A stretch of DNA of 64,000 bases from Ascarosepion bandense (taxonomy: Eukaryota; Mollusca; Cephalopoda; Sepiida; Sepiidae): assembly GCA_037127315.1 (NCBI GenBank), contig JBBBDQ010000419.1, forward strand, positions 5,977,501-6,041,500, given 5' to 3'. The notes under the pieces are model-generated. The model saw only the letters and a program-made list of their open reading frames with translations, made no database searches and was not told the DNA's origin. Made by a program: the position numbers and the translations under genes. Each line of letters opens with the position of its first letter. Positions within the stretch are counted from its first letter, which is position 1. Positions 54,295-64,000 of this stretch are shown here, piece after piece.

Positions 54295-55019
54295 TATATT
54301 TTTTCAGCATCACATGACGGCCGTTAATTCTACAAGATTTGCGTATATTTTTTCTTTTTTATTCTGTGATTCCCTTCTGCAGCACCGGTCAAAAATCAGT
54401 TCCCTCAGTTGGTGGGTTTTTACAAGACGTTAGTCTTTTTTTTTCTCCCACATGGCCTGCCCAGCGCAGATGAGGCTTTTATAATATACCTTTATTGACT
54501 GTGTCTGACACTGTTTGCCTCTCAAAAAACACACCGTACGCGCATGCTCAAATTTGTAGTACGCGTTAATGTTGACAATCACCACTAAAATGGCAGCCTT
54601 CAGCGGGACTTAAGTATTTTCCAGTCGCTAGCTGTCTATCCTCTTTACGATATCCCAAACGTACAAGTCCCGGCGATATAAATCAAAAGAATTAGCAGGC
54701 TACATGTTCAGGTAATGGGGATATGATGTTGAAAACATTCGGCTTGTCATTCTTGCGTCTCTAGGACCACGATTTGACCTCCTTAACGAGTCTCTTGGTA
54801 TAAACGTTATTATCGAGCCTGAGACCTAGTGGGAAGAAGTTGGGGTGTCAGGACGTAGTCTTTGTTGCTGACGATCACCAGAATCAACACGGTTGACGTG
54901 AACTGGGTGGGTATCCCCGTGCAGAACCATTTGTCCTTCCTTATCGTTCATCTTGTCAGTTTAAAAATTCTCTGAATCACTGCGAATAGCGGCGAGTTGC
55001 ACCAGCACAGTAGACTTTT
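54295..55019. other. Unassigned, less AT-rich block
   Basis: About 700 bases of nearer-balanced composition with no long ORF and no recognised family. A T9 run closes it at about 55017, directly before a LINE-C end, so it may itself be an unrecognised element. Confidence 0.4.
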
Positions 55020-55330
55020 TTTTTGATATTACTCAATACAAGTCACAAAAGCCACTCAAGGTAGGGGATTACTGAATGAGATTGTTGTATGAGAGTAAGA
55101 GGCGGAGGTAAAAAGTGCAGGATATGTAGAGCAGATAAGCTTTAGCCCTAGGCTTGAAAAATTTAAGATTGTAGCAACTAGAAAAGCATCCACTCAGAAG
55201 TCTATTCCACAGTTCTCGTGTCAGACTCGAAGCTGCCATGTTATGGTCTGAAAGGTAAATGGGCATGTTAAAATTTGGTAGATGACGCGTGACATAACAT
55301 TAGTCATATTCACTTTATAGCCAGCTAAAT
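55020..55330 (-). pseudogene. LINE-C C-terminus and 3' end
   Basis: Minus frame 55069-55266 reads MAASSLTRELWNRLLSGCFS then YNLKFFKPRAKAYLL, a LINE C-terminus with an LWNxL motif analogous to the LINE-B WNSLP. The 3' end CTACCTTGAGTGGCTTTTG matches 21.9 kb. Confidence 0.6.
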
Positions 55331-55368
55331 ATCTGCCCTGCCCTCAATCCCGCCTATTTATATGTAGT

Positions 55369-55371
<3 letters not shown>

Positions 55372-55410
<39 letters not shown>

Positions 55411-55575
55411 TATGGGTGGAATAATATTCCTTATGCAAAGAAACACTATTTATTTTAAAAAGTGCTCAATACAAAGTAGAGCTAATAATATTTATTCAGA
55501 AATTATAACATGGATATGTTACAATATCACTACAAAAGTAGCTATTTTGTTTCGACACTTCTTGTGTCTTGTCAA

Positions 55576-55659
<84 letters not shown>

Positions 55660-55780
55660 TTTTATAATGTTCAGAAAATTCTCTCATCAGAGTTGCTAAA
55701 CAAATCTTAACTTTTAGTTTTCATTTCTTTTACTTTTTTCTACATTTTTTTAATCGGCAACTGTTCGTCTGTTTCTTTCT
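55372..55780. mobile_element. Penelope-type terminal repeat remnant with (TA)n
   Basis: TA runs at about 55373-55407 and 55580-55658, AAAAAGTGCTCAATACAAAG, and a minus-strand motif at 55550-55576: helix GACAC/GTGTC then GAAAC, AAAATAGCTACTTTT and a closing helix ATATCAC/GTGATAT. The CTGANGA box is degraded (TTGACAA). Confidence 0.45.
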
Positions 55781-56535
55781 AATTCTTTTACTTTGTTAAT
55801 GGCTCGGCTGTCATTTTTGTTTGGACAGCGTTAAGCAGACAACATGTTGCCTATCGAAGTGCGAATATGGCGGATAGAAGGTAGATATAAGAGGGTGCTG
55901 ACTGTAGCCAACCACCCTGACAGCTACACAAAAGGTGAACATCATTGTACTAACGCCAGGTAAAATGATTTGCTGTTTACTTGTTGACACAACCGGTGAC
56001 ACGGGACACTGTGCAAATGTGTGATATTTGATTGTGGAGTGTTTTACCTAAAGAGTTCAAGAGTCTATACATATAGTTATGGGAATTGAATGATAAAATG
56101 GATGAAAATCCCACGTGACTAGCTCCATTCTTTGAAAGGACTTCTTCAGACCAATTAATGATTTTACTGATGGAATTTAATATTTATAAGAATAAGGACG
56201 AAATATAACAAAAGTCGCTGATATTCATACCTCGAGAGAAACGCAGAAAAGGCAGGGACATTTTAAATGCAAATTTCAAATTTCTGATATTCTAGATGTA
56301 TGGTCTATCGGATCTCATTCAGCTTATTATTTTCTGATTGTTTCATCGCTTTTGTTTTTAAATGTATGATTTTATCATTTAAAAAAAGTCTGAAGAAGAT
56401 TTCTTTAAGGAGGAAACGTGTCACAAAATTTTTCTATTTTGTCACTCCATTATGATCAATTTTTTTTATATTATCCCATATATGTCATTCAACACAAGAA
56501 AATGTATCTTAAAGTGCTTATGATATATTCAAAGA

Positions 56536-56587
<52 letters not shown>

Positions 56588-56860
56588 TTGTAGTAAAAAG
56601 TGCTCAATACACACACACACACACACACATATATTAGAAAGAGAAAGAAAAGATAGATTAAAATATAATCTATAGAATAAAATAAGATAGATTGCATTTA
56701 CTTTTATAAAAGAATGCTCAATACTAAATAGGGCTTAATATTGTAATATTTATATTACAATGGTTTATCAAAAACTTTTCATCACTACACAAAAAATTTA
56801 GGGTTTCAGAACTTAGTTGTTCTTCGGGTGACATTTTTTCGGATGATATTTATATATAAC
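55781..56860. other. Unassigned, with Penelope-type scraps and microsatellites
   Basis: TA run at about 56540-56581, CA run at about 56609-56629, two AGTGCTCAATAC/ATGCTCAATACT scraps, CTGAAGAAG...GGAAACGTG at about 56391, and a decayed core at 56804-56828 (minus). 55800-56050 is less AT-rich with no recognised coding. Confidence 0.4.
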
Positions 56861-57113
56861 AGCTCGGAACGGGAAAATGGAGAACCGAGTTCGAATTCCA
56901 GTTGCATTCGTTGCATTCACTTACGCGCAAATACCCTTGAGAAAGGTATAAATCTGTCACTTCTGCCTCAAACTATGGGTTAAATAACTGAACAGATTAA
57001 GTTTTATAGCCTTTGTTGGCAACTAGGCTACCGTAAAAGTAATGGCAACCTCCTGTGGGAAAATCTTCTGCTCTGTCAGTAATGTTTCTTTCGAAACATG
57101 ATCGTCCAAGTGT
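56861..57113 (+). mobile_element. SINE-1 copy lacking the A box
   Basis: Starts within the head at CAGCTCGGAACGGG, keeps the B box GAGTTCGAATTCCAG and the whole body. The 3' hairpin reads ATGTTTC/GAAACAT, both arms changed in step relative to other copies. Confidence 0.85.
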
Positions 57114-57420
57114 TACATTTTTGCATGTTTTATATATATAAATATATATATGTGTGTGTGTTTCTGTAAATTTAGATAAAATTACAATTATAATCCGACA
57201 GAATGATATGATATGAAAAAATAGAAAACGTTTATAAATCTAACATGTTTCCTATTTATCTAAGCTTTATCCAATGAAAAGCGAACAACATAAAATAAGA
57301 ATGCCACAATGTTTTCTCTTCCATATTTTATTTTCTGATGAAACTTAAATAAAAGCTAAACATTTTAAATTTATAAACACTTCCTGTTGGTTCTTTACCC
57401 TATCAGACACACGCACTCAA

Positions 57421-57480
<60 letters not shown>

Positions 57481-57635
57481 GCTATATTTACTGGTAAAAT
57501 ATTTACAGGTAAATCAATATCAGGGATAGAGTAAATACAAATGTAAAAGTGGACACTGTTCCATGCTTGAACGCCATTTTCAGAACTGAAAATTCCATTA
57601 GAGTATGAAACACACTGCCACTGCTTGATGTTCAG

Positions 57636-57693
<58 letters not shown>

Positions 57694-57870
57694 CAAACAG
57701 TTACTGGTCAGGGTCAATTTAGACCAGTAAGAAGTTCTATTAAAAAGTGCTCAATATTCATTTAAAGAAAAAATAAAAATTAAAATGCAGAGCTTTTAAA
57801 TATTAAAATTTGGGAAGACCAGACGATTATGCTACCATGGTTTCAACCTTTCGGTATCGTCAGGCTTTAT
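57114..57870. other. Microsatellites and an unassigned stretch
   Basis: CA/TA runs at about 57424-57480 and TA at about 57641-57688, AAAAAGTGCTCAATATTC at 57744, and a minus-strand hammerhead-like scrap CTGACGATACCGAAAGGTTG, AAACC at 57841-57868. Confidence 0.45.
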
Positions 57871-58644
57871 AGATTAATCTATAACACTTGTACAGTGTGC
57901 GTGTGTGTGCCTGCATCTCTCTGTGGATGCTATTTCGTGTCCCTGTGTTTGTGTGTTTGCTCTGACCCACATGAATTTGTATCTTCTTTCTGAAGCAACA
58001 GCCCAGCCTAAAAAACACTGAACGTGGAAGGAAAATAAAATAAAAATGAAAACAGTAACCATGCCGAATCCTAATCGCAAGAGTTGACCCCCAGACTGAA
58101 TTAGTACGTCACAATAAGTTGGAAGAGTGTCAACCAATCCGTACTGTGGTTCTCTTTGTGTAACCTGTCATCCCAGGCTTTGTTGCATGCCTGTTTCACT
58201 TGTTGTTAGCCGTCACGAAACTTTACGCAGGTGTTATTACGGGTGTCTAAATCTGACCGCCTTATTAACCGTTTCAGCCCTCCGCTATTTGTTGGTGGTC
58301 GTAATTCTGTTCTGTAGTGTGCGGGGAAGCCGTGGTGATGTCACTGAGGTCCATGTTTTCTGTTAGAGCCACAACGACCTTAGGATGAATAACGGTTGTT
58401 TGTAAGTATTATTGGGACTTGGTGTGGACATTGGTATCGACATTGCCTGTTGTCACTGTTCGCACTGCCATCCGATCCACTGTGGTACATCACTGCACGT
58501 TTATCCGAAAAAGTGAGTGCAAGAAACTAATAATCAGCTGAAGCTTGTTGCCTGGAGAGTTTTTTTTTCCCTAAACAGCACCTTCAACTGCATAAAAAAT
58601 TGTAAGATCATATGTTTATAAATCCCTGGAGAAAAAAAGGATAT
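57871..58644. other. GC-richer unassigned block
   Basis: About 700 bases clearly less AT-rich than the window, with short frames on both strands (57874-58137 minus, 58127-58366 plus) and a splice-donor-like GTAAGTATT at about 58402. No domain or repeat family recognised. It could be an exon or UTR, or an unrecognised element. Confidence 0.35.
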
Positions 58645-58743
58645 TTTTTTCTTCTATGTTCTGTGTCCCTTTAGAACGTTAGCGATCATAGCGCTCCACA
58701 ACTTCCTGTTCTTTGTAACTCATAATAAATTTTGTCTTTGTAT
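58645..58743 (-). mobile_element. LINE-A 3' end
   Basis: Complement of the LINE-A 3' block (GTGTCCCTTTAGAACGTTAG, TTCCTGTTCTTTGTAACTC). Cut by the following SINE-1. Confidence 0.6.
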
Positions 58744-58961
58744 TCAGTCAGTCAGTCAGTTAAGTGCCATTCGTGATAAACACTTAGGCGATCATGTCTT
58801 GAAAGAAACATGACTGACTGGGCATAAGATTTACCCACAGTAGTTTTGTCACTTTCTGCGGTAGTCTGGTTGCCAACAAAGGCTATAGAATCCAATCTGT
58901 CCTGTTATTTAACCCATAGCTGGAGGGAGAAGCGACGGATTAATACCTTTTTCAAGTATTT
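58744..58961 (-). mobile_element. SINE-1, 3' two thirds
   Basis: Minus strand from AAAAGGTATTAATCCGTCGC to the CACTTAACTGACTGACTGAC end; the tRNA-like head is missing. Confidence 0.8.
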
Positions 58962-59689
58962 GTTATCGTTTTTAGTGTATCGCATACCGATCCGATAATT
59001 TCTGTTTTAATTTCCTATAATGAGGGGTTATCATTATTTCGGACGGAAAGTAAAAAAAAATCCGCTCACTTGTCTGAAGATCTGTTATGGCGAAAATGCT
59101 GATAATCTTTTACTTACCATTGAACATTTCTTAAACTTGGATTAAATTGAACATAAAATCGGCTACACTAGAGTGAGTTTTGACCAACACCACTACAAAA
59201 TCAAAAATATTGACCTGAAAATTAGAATCATGTTCCTAAAAAGCCTCTCAGGTCGAGATTTCATATGGATGGCAACAAATCCGATCGGAAATATCTCAAT
59301 TGTCAGTACTATACAACCACTTTCTCAGAACAATGGTTAAAAATGGCCTTGAGCGAGTGAAGCCTGTGGGTCCTATTGAAGATCATACTTCCTTGAAATT
59401 TGTGAACTGGCGATAAAGAATCACTAATAAAGAACAGTATAAAATAACAGAAACCACATCAGTTGAGGACTACCAACAGCAGCAACAACTAAAATGGATA
59501 GCAATTGTAATTCGAAGAGAAAATGACAGCAATAAGATGTTGACATTTCACACTACTTCAAATAGAAAGGAAACACCCTATCAATAACAGAAAGAGCAAA
59601 AAAACAGTGAGTGCAGTTGAGAAAGACATTGTCATTAAAAAGAGTTTTAATAGAAAGATTTTGTAAATTGAAGATAACTGCAATCCTGT
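58962..59689 (+). pseudogene. Decayed coding-like sequence, family not recognised
   Basis: Broken frames such as KNIDLKIRIMFLKSLSGRD and TNPIGNISIV run for about 250 bases near 59170-59330 and look like an old ORF. I cannot assign it; it may be an upstream part of a mobile element. Confidence 0.3.
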
Positions 59690-60240
59690 TTGCTTTGGTC
59701 AATGAATGACGAATGTTTCATTGTAGGGAAAAAGGCCAATATTCCCATTTTTCTCATCTATTATCATAAAAAATCTACTGAGGCTGAAAAGGCAAACCTC
59801 GCTGCCGTGCTTGAAAAGGACCTCCAATCCGTGGTGGACTGGGGCAAGAAATGGCTCGTAAATTTTAATGCTTCAAAAACGAAGCTGCTATCTAATAACC
59901 ACCACAGGCAATCGTTCCTCCCGCCCATCAACATGCATCAGGCTTCTCTCCCTGAAAGCGAAACACTGCGCGTCCTCGGGTTAACTCTCACACCAGACCT
60001 CAAGTGGAATAACTATATAGAATCCATAGCTAAATCCGCTGCTAAGAAAGTCGGTTCTCTGTGTAGGGCCAGGAAGTTTTTCCCGTCCGAAACAATCCTG
60101 CACATATACAAATCTACCATCCGCCCGTGCATTGAGTATTGCTGCCATATCTGGTCTGGTGCTCCTGCTATCCACTAAGGTGACCTCGACCGAATCCAAC
60201 GGAGAATCTGTAGTATGATTTAATACACCAGTAGTAGTAG
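59690..60240 (+). pseudogene. LINE-B reverse transcriptase C-terminal part
   Basis: A 162-codon frame reads VVDWGKKWLVNFNASKTKLL, LPESETLRVLGLTL, WNNYIESIAKSAAKKVGSLC and STIRPCIEYCCHIWSG. These are the post-palm and thumb motifs (W-x-x-x-F-N-x-x-K-T; G-x-x-x-x-x-x-L-x-W; R-P-x-x-E-Y) of CR1/Jockey-type LINEs. A stop follows GAPAIH, then LDRIQRRICSMI continues. The YxDD motif is not recognisable upstream. This gives the order that links the scattered LINE-B pieces. Confidence 0.85.
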
Positions 60241-60548
60241 TAACAACAACGATGATGAAAACAGTCCAAATGTATATAATGGTAACCCCTCATCGCAGAA
60301 ATTCCAACAGAAATTATCGAATCAGTAAGGATCCGATTTGATTTGATATATCAATGGAGATAATCACAATAAAAATGAGGACAGTCTTTCGAGGGTAAAT
60401 AATTTAAAATATATAGTTAAATTACCGGAATGAAGTGTTTTTGACAACGAAGCGTATCGTGTTGAAAAATTAACATTTACTGCACAAAACAAAAACCATT
60501 TCATCATTGATTTCACCATGTACTTGCATAGTGCTTTAATTATAATTA
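60241..60548. other. AT-rich, nothing recognised
   Basis: Short (AGT)n and (AAC)n runs near 60230-60250. No gene. Confidence 0.45.
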
Positions 60549-61792
60549 ACCCATCACTCAGTTAGTCCCAGGCCTGATATATAGATGGCGCCTCTAATAA
60601 AAAATCCGCACGATTTTTATGAAGTACTAAACTTCAAATGGCACGTGACAGTTATTTAAGTGAAGCTACTGTTGCAAATTTTCAAAACAATGGAAAACTC
60701 TGAATTTTGTGTGTTGAGAAAACATTGCTTTCTGAGTGAAAAATACTGTTCAAGCAAAGCAATGGCTTGATAAATGTTATGATGACTCTTCTCTGTTGGA
60801 AACAACGGTTAAGAGGTGGTATACTGACTTTAAACGCGGTCGTGCAAACACAAATGATGTTGAACGCCCAGGTCGCTCAAAATCGGCTGTTGTCCCGGAA
60901 AACACAAAATTCTGCTGTTGTCCCGGAAAAAAAAATCCCAAAAATTGGACGATCAAAAATTGAGGTTGCGTGAGATAGCAGAGGAGTTGAACACATCACT
61001 ATTTTGCATGATCATTTGTCATTGAGAAAGCTGTGTTCAAAGTGGGTGCCGCGTTTGCTCAGAGTCGACCAAAAACAACAACGTGTCGACTATTCAGAGC
61101 GTTTTTGCAACTGTTTCAGCGCAACAAGAAGTTATTGCGTAAATATGTAACAATGAATGAAACATGGATTCACCACGTCACTTCGACGCCAAATCGGCAG
61201 TTAGTTGAGTGGATAGCAGCAGGATGAAAGCCGTCCAAAACGACTGAAGGTGCAAATATCAGCAGGCAAGGTTTGACTTCCGTGTTTTGGGATGCGCAAG
61301 GTATTTTGTTCATCGATTGCCTTGAGAAAGGAAGCGCTATCAATAGCGAATCTTATATAGCATTATTGGTGCGTTTGAAGAAAGAAATTGCCAGAAAACG
61401 GTCACAAATGAAGAAGAAAAAAGTGATATTTCACCAAGACAATGCACCGTGTCACAAGTCGATCACAACGATGGCAAAACTTCATGAATTGCACTTCGAA
61501 TTGCTTTCGCATCCACCCGATTCACCAGATCTGGCCCCCAGCGATTACTGACTATTTGCAGACATCAAAAGAATGCGTTAGGGAAAGGAATTTGGCTCCA
61601 ATGAAGACGTGATATCGGAAACTGAGTAGTATTTTGAGGCCAAAGACAAGTCATTCTCCCAAAAAGGCATAGAGAAGCGTTGGAACCAGTGTATTACTCT
61701 AGAAAAAGAAAAAGACTATGCTATTGAATAAAGTCAAATTTTGCTTACAATTTGTTTTATTAGTTAGGCCCGGGATTTATTGAGTGATGTGT
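60549..61792 (+). mobile_element. mariner transposon with both ends (1244 bp)
   Basis: Terminal inverted repeats ACCCATCACTCAGTTAGTCC (left) and ACACATCACTCAATAAATCC (right, reverse complement) are flanked by TA on both sides (60547-60548 and 61793-61794), the mariner target. Length is normal for the family (about 1.3 kb). Confidence 0.9.
60690..61732 (+). pseudogene. mariner transposase (DD34D), inactivated
   Basis: Starts at ATG 60690 (MENSEFCVLRKHCF), frame-shifts near 60735, and continues VKRWYTDFKRGR, DVERPGRSKS. The catalytic part reads YVTMNETWIHH (Asn at 61156-61158 where the first Asp belongs), IFHQDNAPCH (second Asp, 61438-61440) and SPDLAPSDY (third Asp, 61543-61545). The last two are 35 codons apart, giving DD34D spacing. 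Frameshifts, stops (e.g. after WIAAG and SDY) and the Asp-to-Asn change make it dead. Confidence 0.9.
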
Positions 61793-61794
61793 TA

Positions 61795-62024
61795 ATGTAA
61801 ACACTGAAGTTCATTTCAAGCATTCTCGCTGTTGATGGTGAGGTAATTTTCCTCAAACGTACAAGATTTGGCCTGGTCAAATGACTTCCATGCGATAATG
61901 GTTTGGATTGTCAATTTTAATGTTCGCACAGGAAGTTTATAAGTCGCAGCAAATTATGCAATAAAACACAGAAGCAAGGAAATTGTAATAGTGGAAACAG
62001 ACCAAACCTAATGACGACATCATC
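61795..62024. other. Nothing recognised
   Basis: No gene or repeat family. Confidence 0.4.
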
Positions 62025-62475
62025 TTTCTGAATTCGCACAAGTCGTGAGGTTGATCTATGACACAGACCGTTGTGATCTTGAATTACTAAAAGATATTAG
62101 TCAGTCAGTCAGTTGAGTGCCATACGTGATACACGCTTGGGCGATCATGTCTCGACAGAGACATGTTTGACTGGGCAGAAGATTATCCCGCAGTAGGTTG
62201 CCATTGCTTTCTGCGGTAGACTGGTTGCCGACCAAGGCTACAGAACCCAATCTGTCCTGTTATTTAACCCATAACTGGAAGGAATAGGCGGATTAATACC
62301 TTTCCCAAGGGTATTTGCTCGTAAGTGAATGCAATGAATTCGGCTGGAATTCGAACTCGGCTCCCCGATTTCTCGTTCCGAGCCGATATCCAATGCACCA
62401 CAACGCACATTTCTGAATTCGCACAAGTCTATGGCACAGACCGTTGTGATCTTGAATTAGACTAAAAGATATTAG
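62025..62475. repeat. ~70 bp direct repeats flanking a SINE-1
   Basis: 62025-62100 and 62410-62475 both read TTCTGAATTCGCACAAGTC ... CACAGACCGTTGTGATCTTG, AATTA, ACTAAAAGATATTAG. The left copy has about ten extra bases near 62044. The SINE-1 lies exactly between. Confidence 0.9.
62101..62410 (-). mobile_element. SINE-1 copy, full length
   Basis: Minus strand, head GTGCGTTGTGGTGCATTGG to CACTCAACTGACTGACTGA. Hairpin CATGTCTCGACAGAGACATG intact. Confidence 0.9.
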
Positions 62476-62619
62476 TAAATGTCCATAAAATTTTTGAGAG
62501 ATAACATATCGGCGAACAGGTCTACCATTGATTTTGGCGATTCTAACGAAATAAATAGCAGAAGAAAATGTATTTATGACAGTAGAAAACGATACACACA
62601 GAAAATGTATATCTTTTTC
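62476..62619. other. Nothing recognised
   Basis: Short spacer before LINE-A. Confidence 0.4.
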
Positions 62620-63112
62620 TCCATGTGCTGTGTCCCTTCAGGACGTAGGCAATCATGGACTTCCATTTGGCTCTGTCCCTTGTCGCTCTCAGTATTTTTC
62701 CTCTTAGTATATGTCTTACGCTGCTTTCCCCTCTATCCGTCCTGTGAGTATTAGATTCTCTAGGCCCTCTTTCCTCATTACATTTCCTAGGAACCTCAGC
62801 CGTCTTTTCCTGGTGTTAAATATGAGTTTTCTTCTCGTTTGCATCCCCTCTAATTGATCTTCACGTGCTCAGTCTATGGTATCCTCAGTATCCTTCTGTA
62901 GAACCAAATTTCTGCTTACTTAAGCTTCTCCTTCATCCTTGAGGAGATCATCCAACATTCACTGCAATACAAGAGGACAGATATCACATAGCAATCCTGC
63001 ACTCTTTTCTTTGTTTCCAATGATATTTTATTGTCTCTCAGTACTTTAGTTAGCCATGCCAATGCATCTTCGGGTCTCCATGTCGCACTTTCCACCCTCT
63101 GTCAGAACATTT
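62620..63112 (-). pseudogene. LINE-A C-terminal fragment
   Basis: Complement of the LINE-A 3' block (GTGTCCCTTCAGGACGTAGG), then of RKRRLRFLG-like and FYRRILRIP-like segments, up to the KVESATWRPEDAL-like region near 63090. No open frame remains. Confidence 0.75.
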
Positions 63113-63288
63113 GGAAAAGAAGAAAAAGATATACAACGGAAATGTTATGTGTTTCCGGATGAGGAACCGCACCAAATAATAAACAACAAAAACAGATATG
63201 AAGATAGAAAAGTAGGTTATATTGAACGAAATATACAAACTGGAACGCGGGTTAGTAAATTCAGGAATACTATTAGTATAAATAAATA
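63113..63288. other. Nothing recognised
   Basis: AT-rich spacer. Confidence 0.4.
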
Positions 63289-63603
63289 TATCAGTCAGTC
63301 ACTTAAGTGCCATACGTGAAACACGCTTGGGCGATCATGTCTCGACAGAGACATGTTTGACTGGGCAGAAGATTATCCCGCAGTAGGTTGCCATTGCTTT
63401 CTGCGGTAGACTGGTTGCCGGCCAAGGCTATAGAACCCAATCTGTCCTGTTATTTAACCCATAACTGGAGGGAAGGAACGGGATTAATACCTTTCCCAAG
63501 GGTATTTGCGCGTAAGTGAATGCAATGAATTTAACTGGAATTCGAACTCGGCTCCCCGATTTCTCGTTCCGAGCACATATTCACTGGACCACAACGCATA
63601 CAA
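63289..63603 (-). mobile_element. SINE-1 copy, full length
   Basis: Minus strand, head GTATGCGTTGTGGTCCAGTG to CACTTAAGTGACTGACTGA. Very similar to the copy at 62.1 kb, including the GACAGAGACATGTTTGACTG variant, so both belong to one subfamily. Confidence 0.9.
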
Positions 63604-64000
63604 ACCTTGAAATAGTATGTCCGGGTAACTTATTCTAGCTGAGTGGAGATCAGAGCTCGTCTGGTCTCTGGGTAACTTCGGTATCTGTCGGAACTCTTCG
63701 ATTACTGTAACGGATCTTTACGATTACTCTCCACTGTAAACTGAAACTACAACTGTGATTCCAGATCCAACTACTGTTCTCTCTATGGCAGGATTATATG
63801 TAAACTGAATCGAGTCCATTATTATATAAAAAAGGGGAAATCCTACAACAGTATATATAATAGTAGAAAACCTAGAAAAAGATATACATTATGATATGAA
63901 AACCTAGAAAAAGATATTCATTGCTATAATGAAAGTATAACCATAAAAAATGAAGTAAAAAATATACGCTGAAAATATTTTAATAAACGTAGAAAAGGCA
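63604..64000. other. Nothing recognised to the window end
   Basis: A short direct repeat (GAAAACCTAGAAAAAGATAT at about 63865 and 63898) is the only structure seen. Confidence 0.5.

Noticed and set aside
58127..58366. 79-codon ORF as a host gene
   Set aside because: No recognisable domain, no clear splice context and only ordinary length for chance in a GC-richer block; kept only as a region to check.

Overview
This window reads as repeat-dense, AT-rich, non-coding DNA from an animal. A mollusc, most likely a cephalopod such as octopus, fits best. The reasons are abundant tRNA-derived SINEs without poly(A) tails, very frequent (TA)n/(CA)n/(TG)n tracts, many decayed non-LTR retrotransposons, Penelope-like remnants and mariner/Tc1 copies. 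The taxon is inference; no host marker gene is present. I find no convincing host protein-coding gene: every ORF that can be recognised belongs to a mobile element.

Working labels. LINE-A is a non-LTR retrotransposon with a YADD reverse transcriptase and a conserved C-terminus (WFYRRMLRISWTEH). LINE-B is a second non-LTR element with a C-terminal WNSLP-type motif and a 3' end reading GGGGTGATATGATTA(A)n. LINE-C is a relative of B seen only as 3' ends. SINE-1 is a ~310 bp tRNA-derived SINE starting GTGCGTTGTGGTGCAGTGG and ending in CTGACTGACTG. SINE-2 has repeatable heads and the LINE-B tail. MLE-A is a decayed mariner-like element. PLE means Penelope-like element.

Layout. 0-6 kb: LINE-A, SINE-1, a Helitron-like element, a PLE terminal piece with a hammerhead-like core, and a large fold-back palindrome. 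6-9.4 kb: three 3' ends of an R4/Dong-like retrotransposon, each embedded in TAA repeats; this holds the longest ORF (428 aa). 9.5-22 kb: PLE GIY-YIG remnant, AT minisatellites, LINE-B, MLE-A, SINE-1. 22-25 kb: 5S rRNA-like sequence and a Tc1-like transposon fused to a Helitron end. 25-29 kb: nested LINEs. 29.2-36.8 kb: a ~3.8 kb unit present twice in tandem, the second copy with its middle inverted; each carries a 5S-plus-tRNA composite SINE. 37-43 kb: tandem tRNA-like units, a gag-like remnant, LINE-A. 43-51 kb: a 147 bp satellite, one-, two- and three-headed SINE-2 copies, and an element with 33 bp inverted ends. 51.6-54.3 kb: a 75 bp minisatellite split by a solo LTR, then a satellite made from the LINE-A 3' end. 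55-64 kb: PLE pieces, a GC-richer unassigned stretch, LINE-B reverse transcriptase, a mariner with both ends, and several SINE-1 copies.

Together the elements form a nested record of insertions: LINEs supply machinery, SINE-2 carries the LINE-B tail, and microsatellites and satellites act as landing sites.
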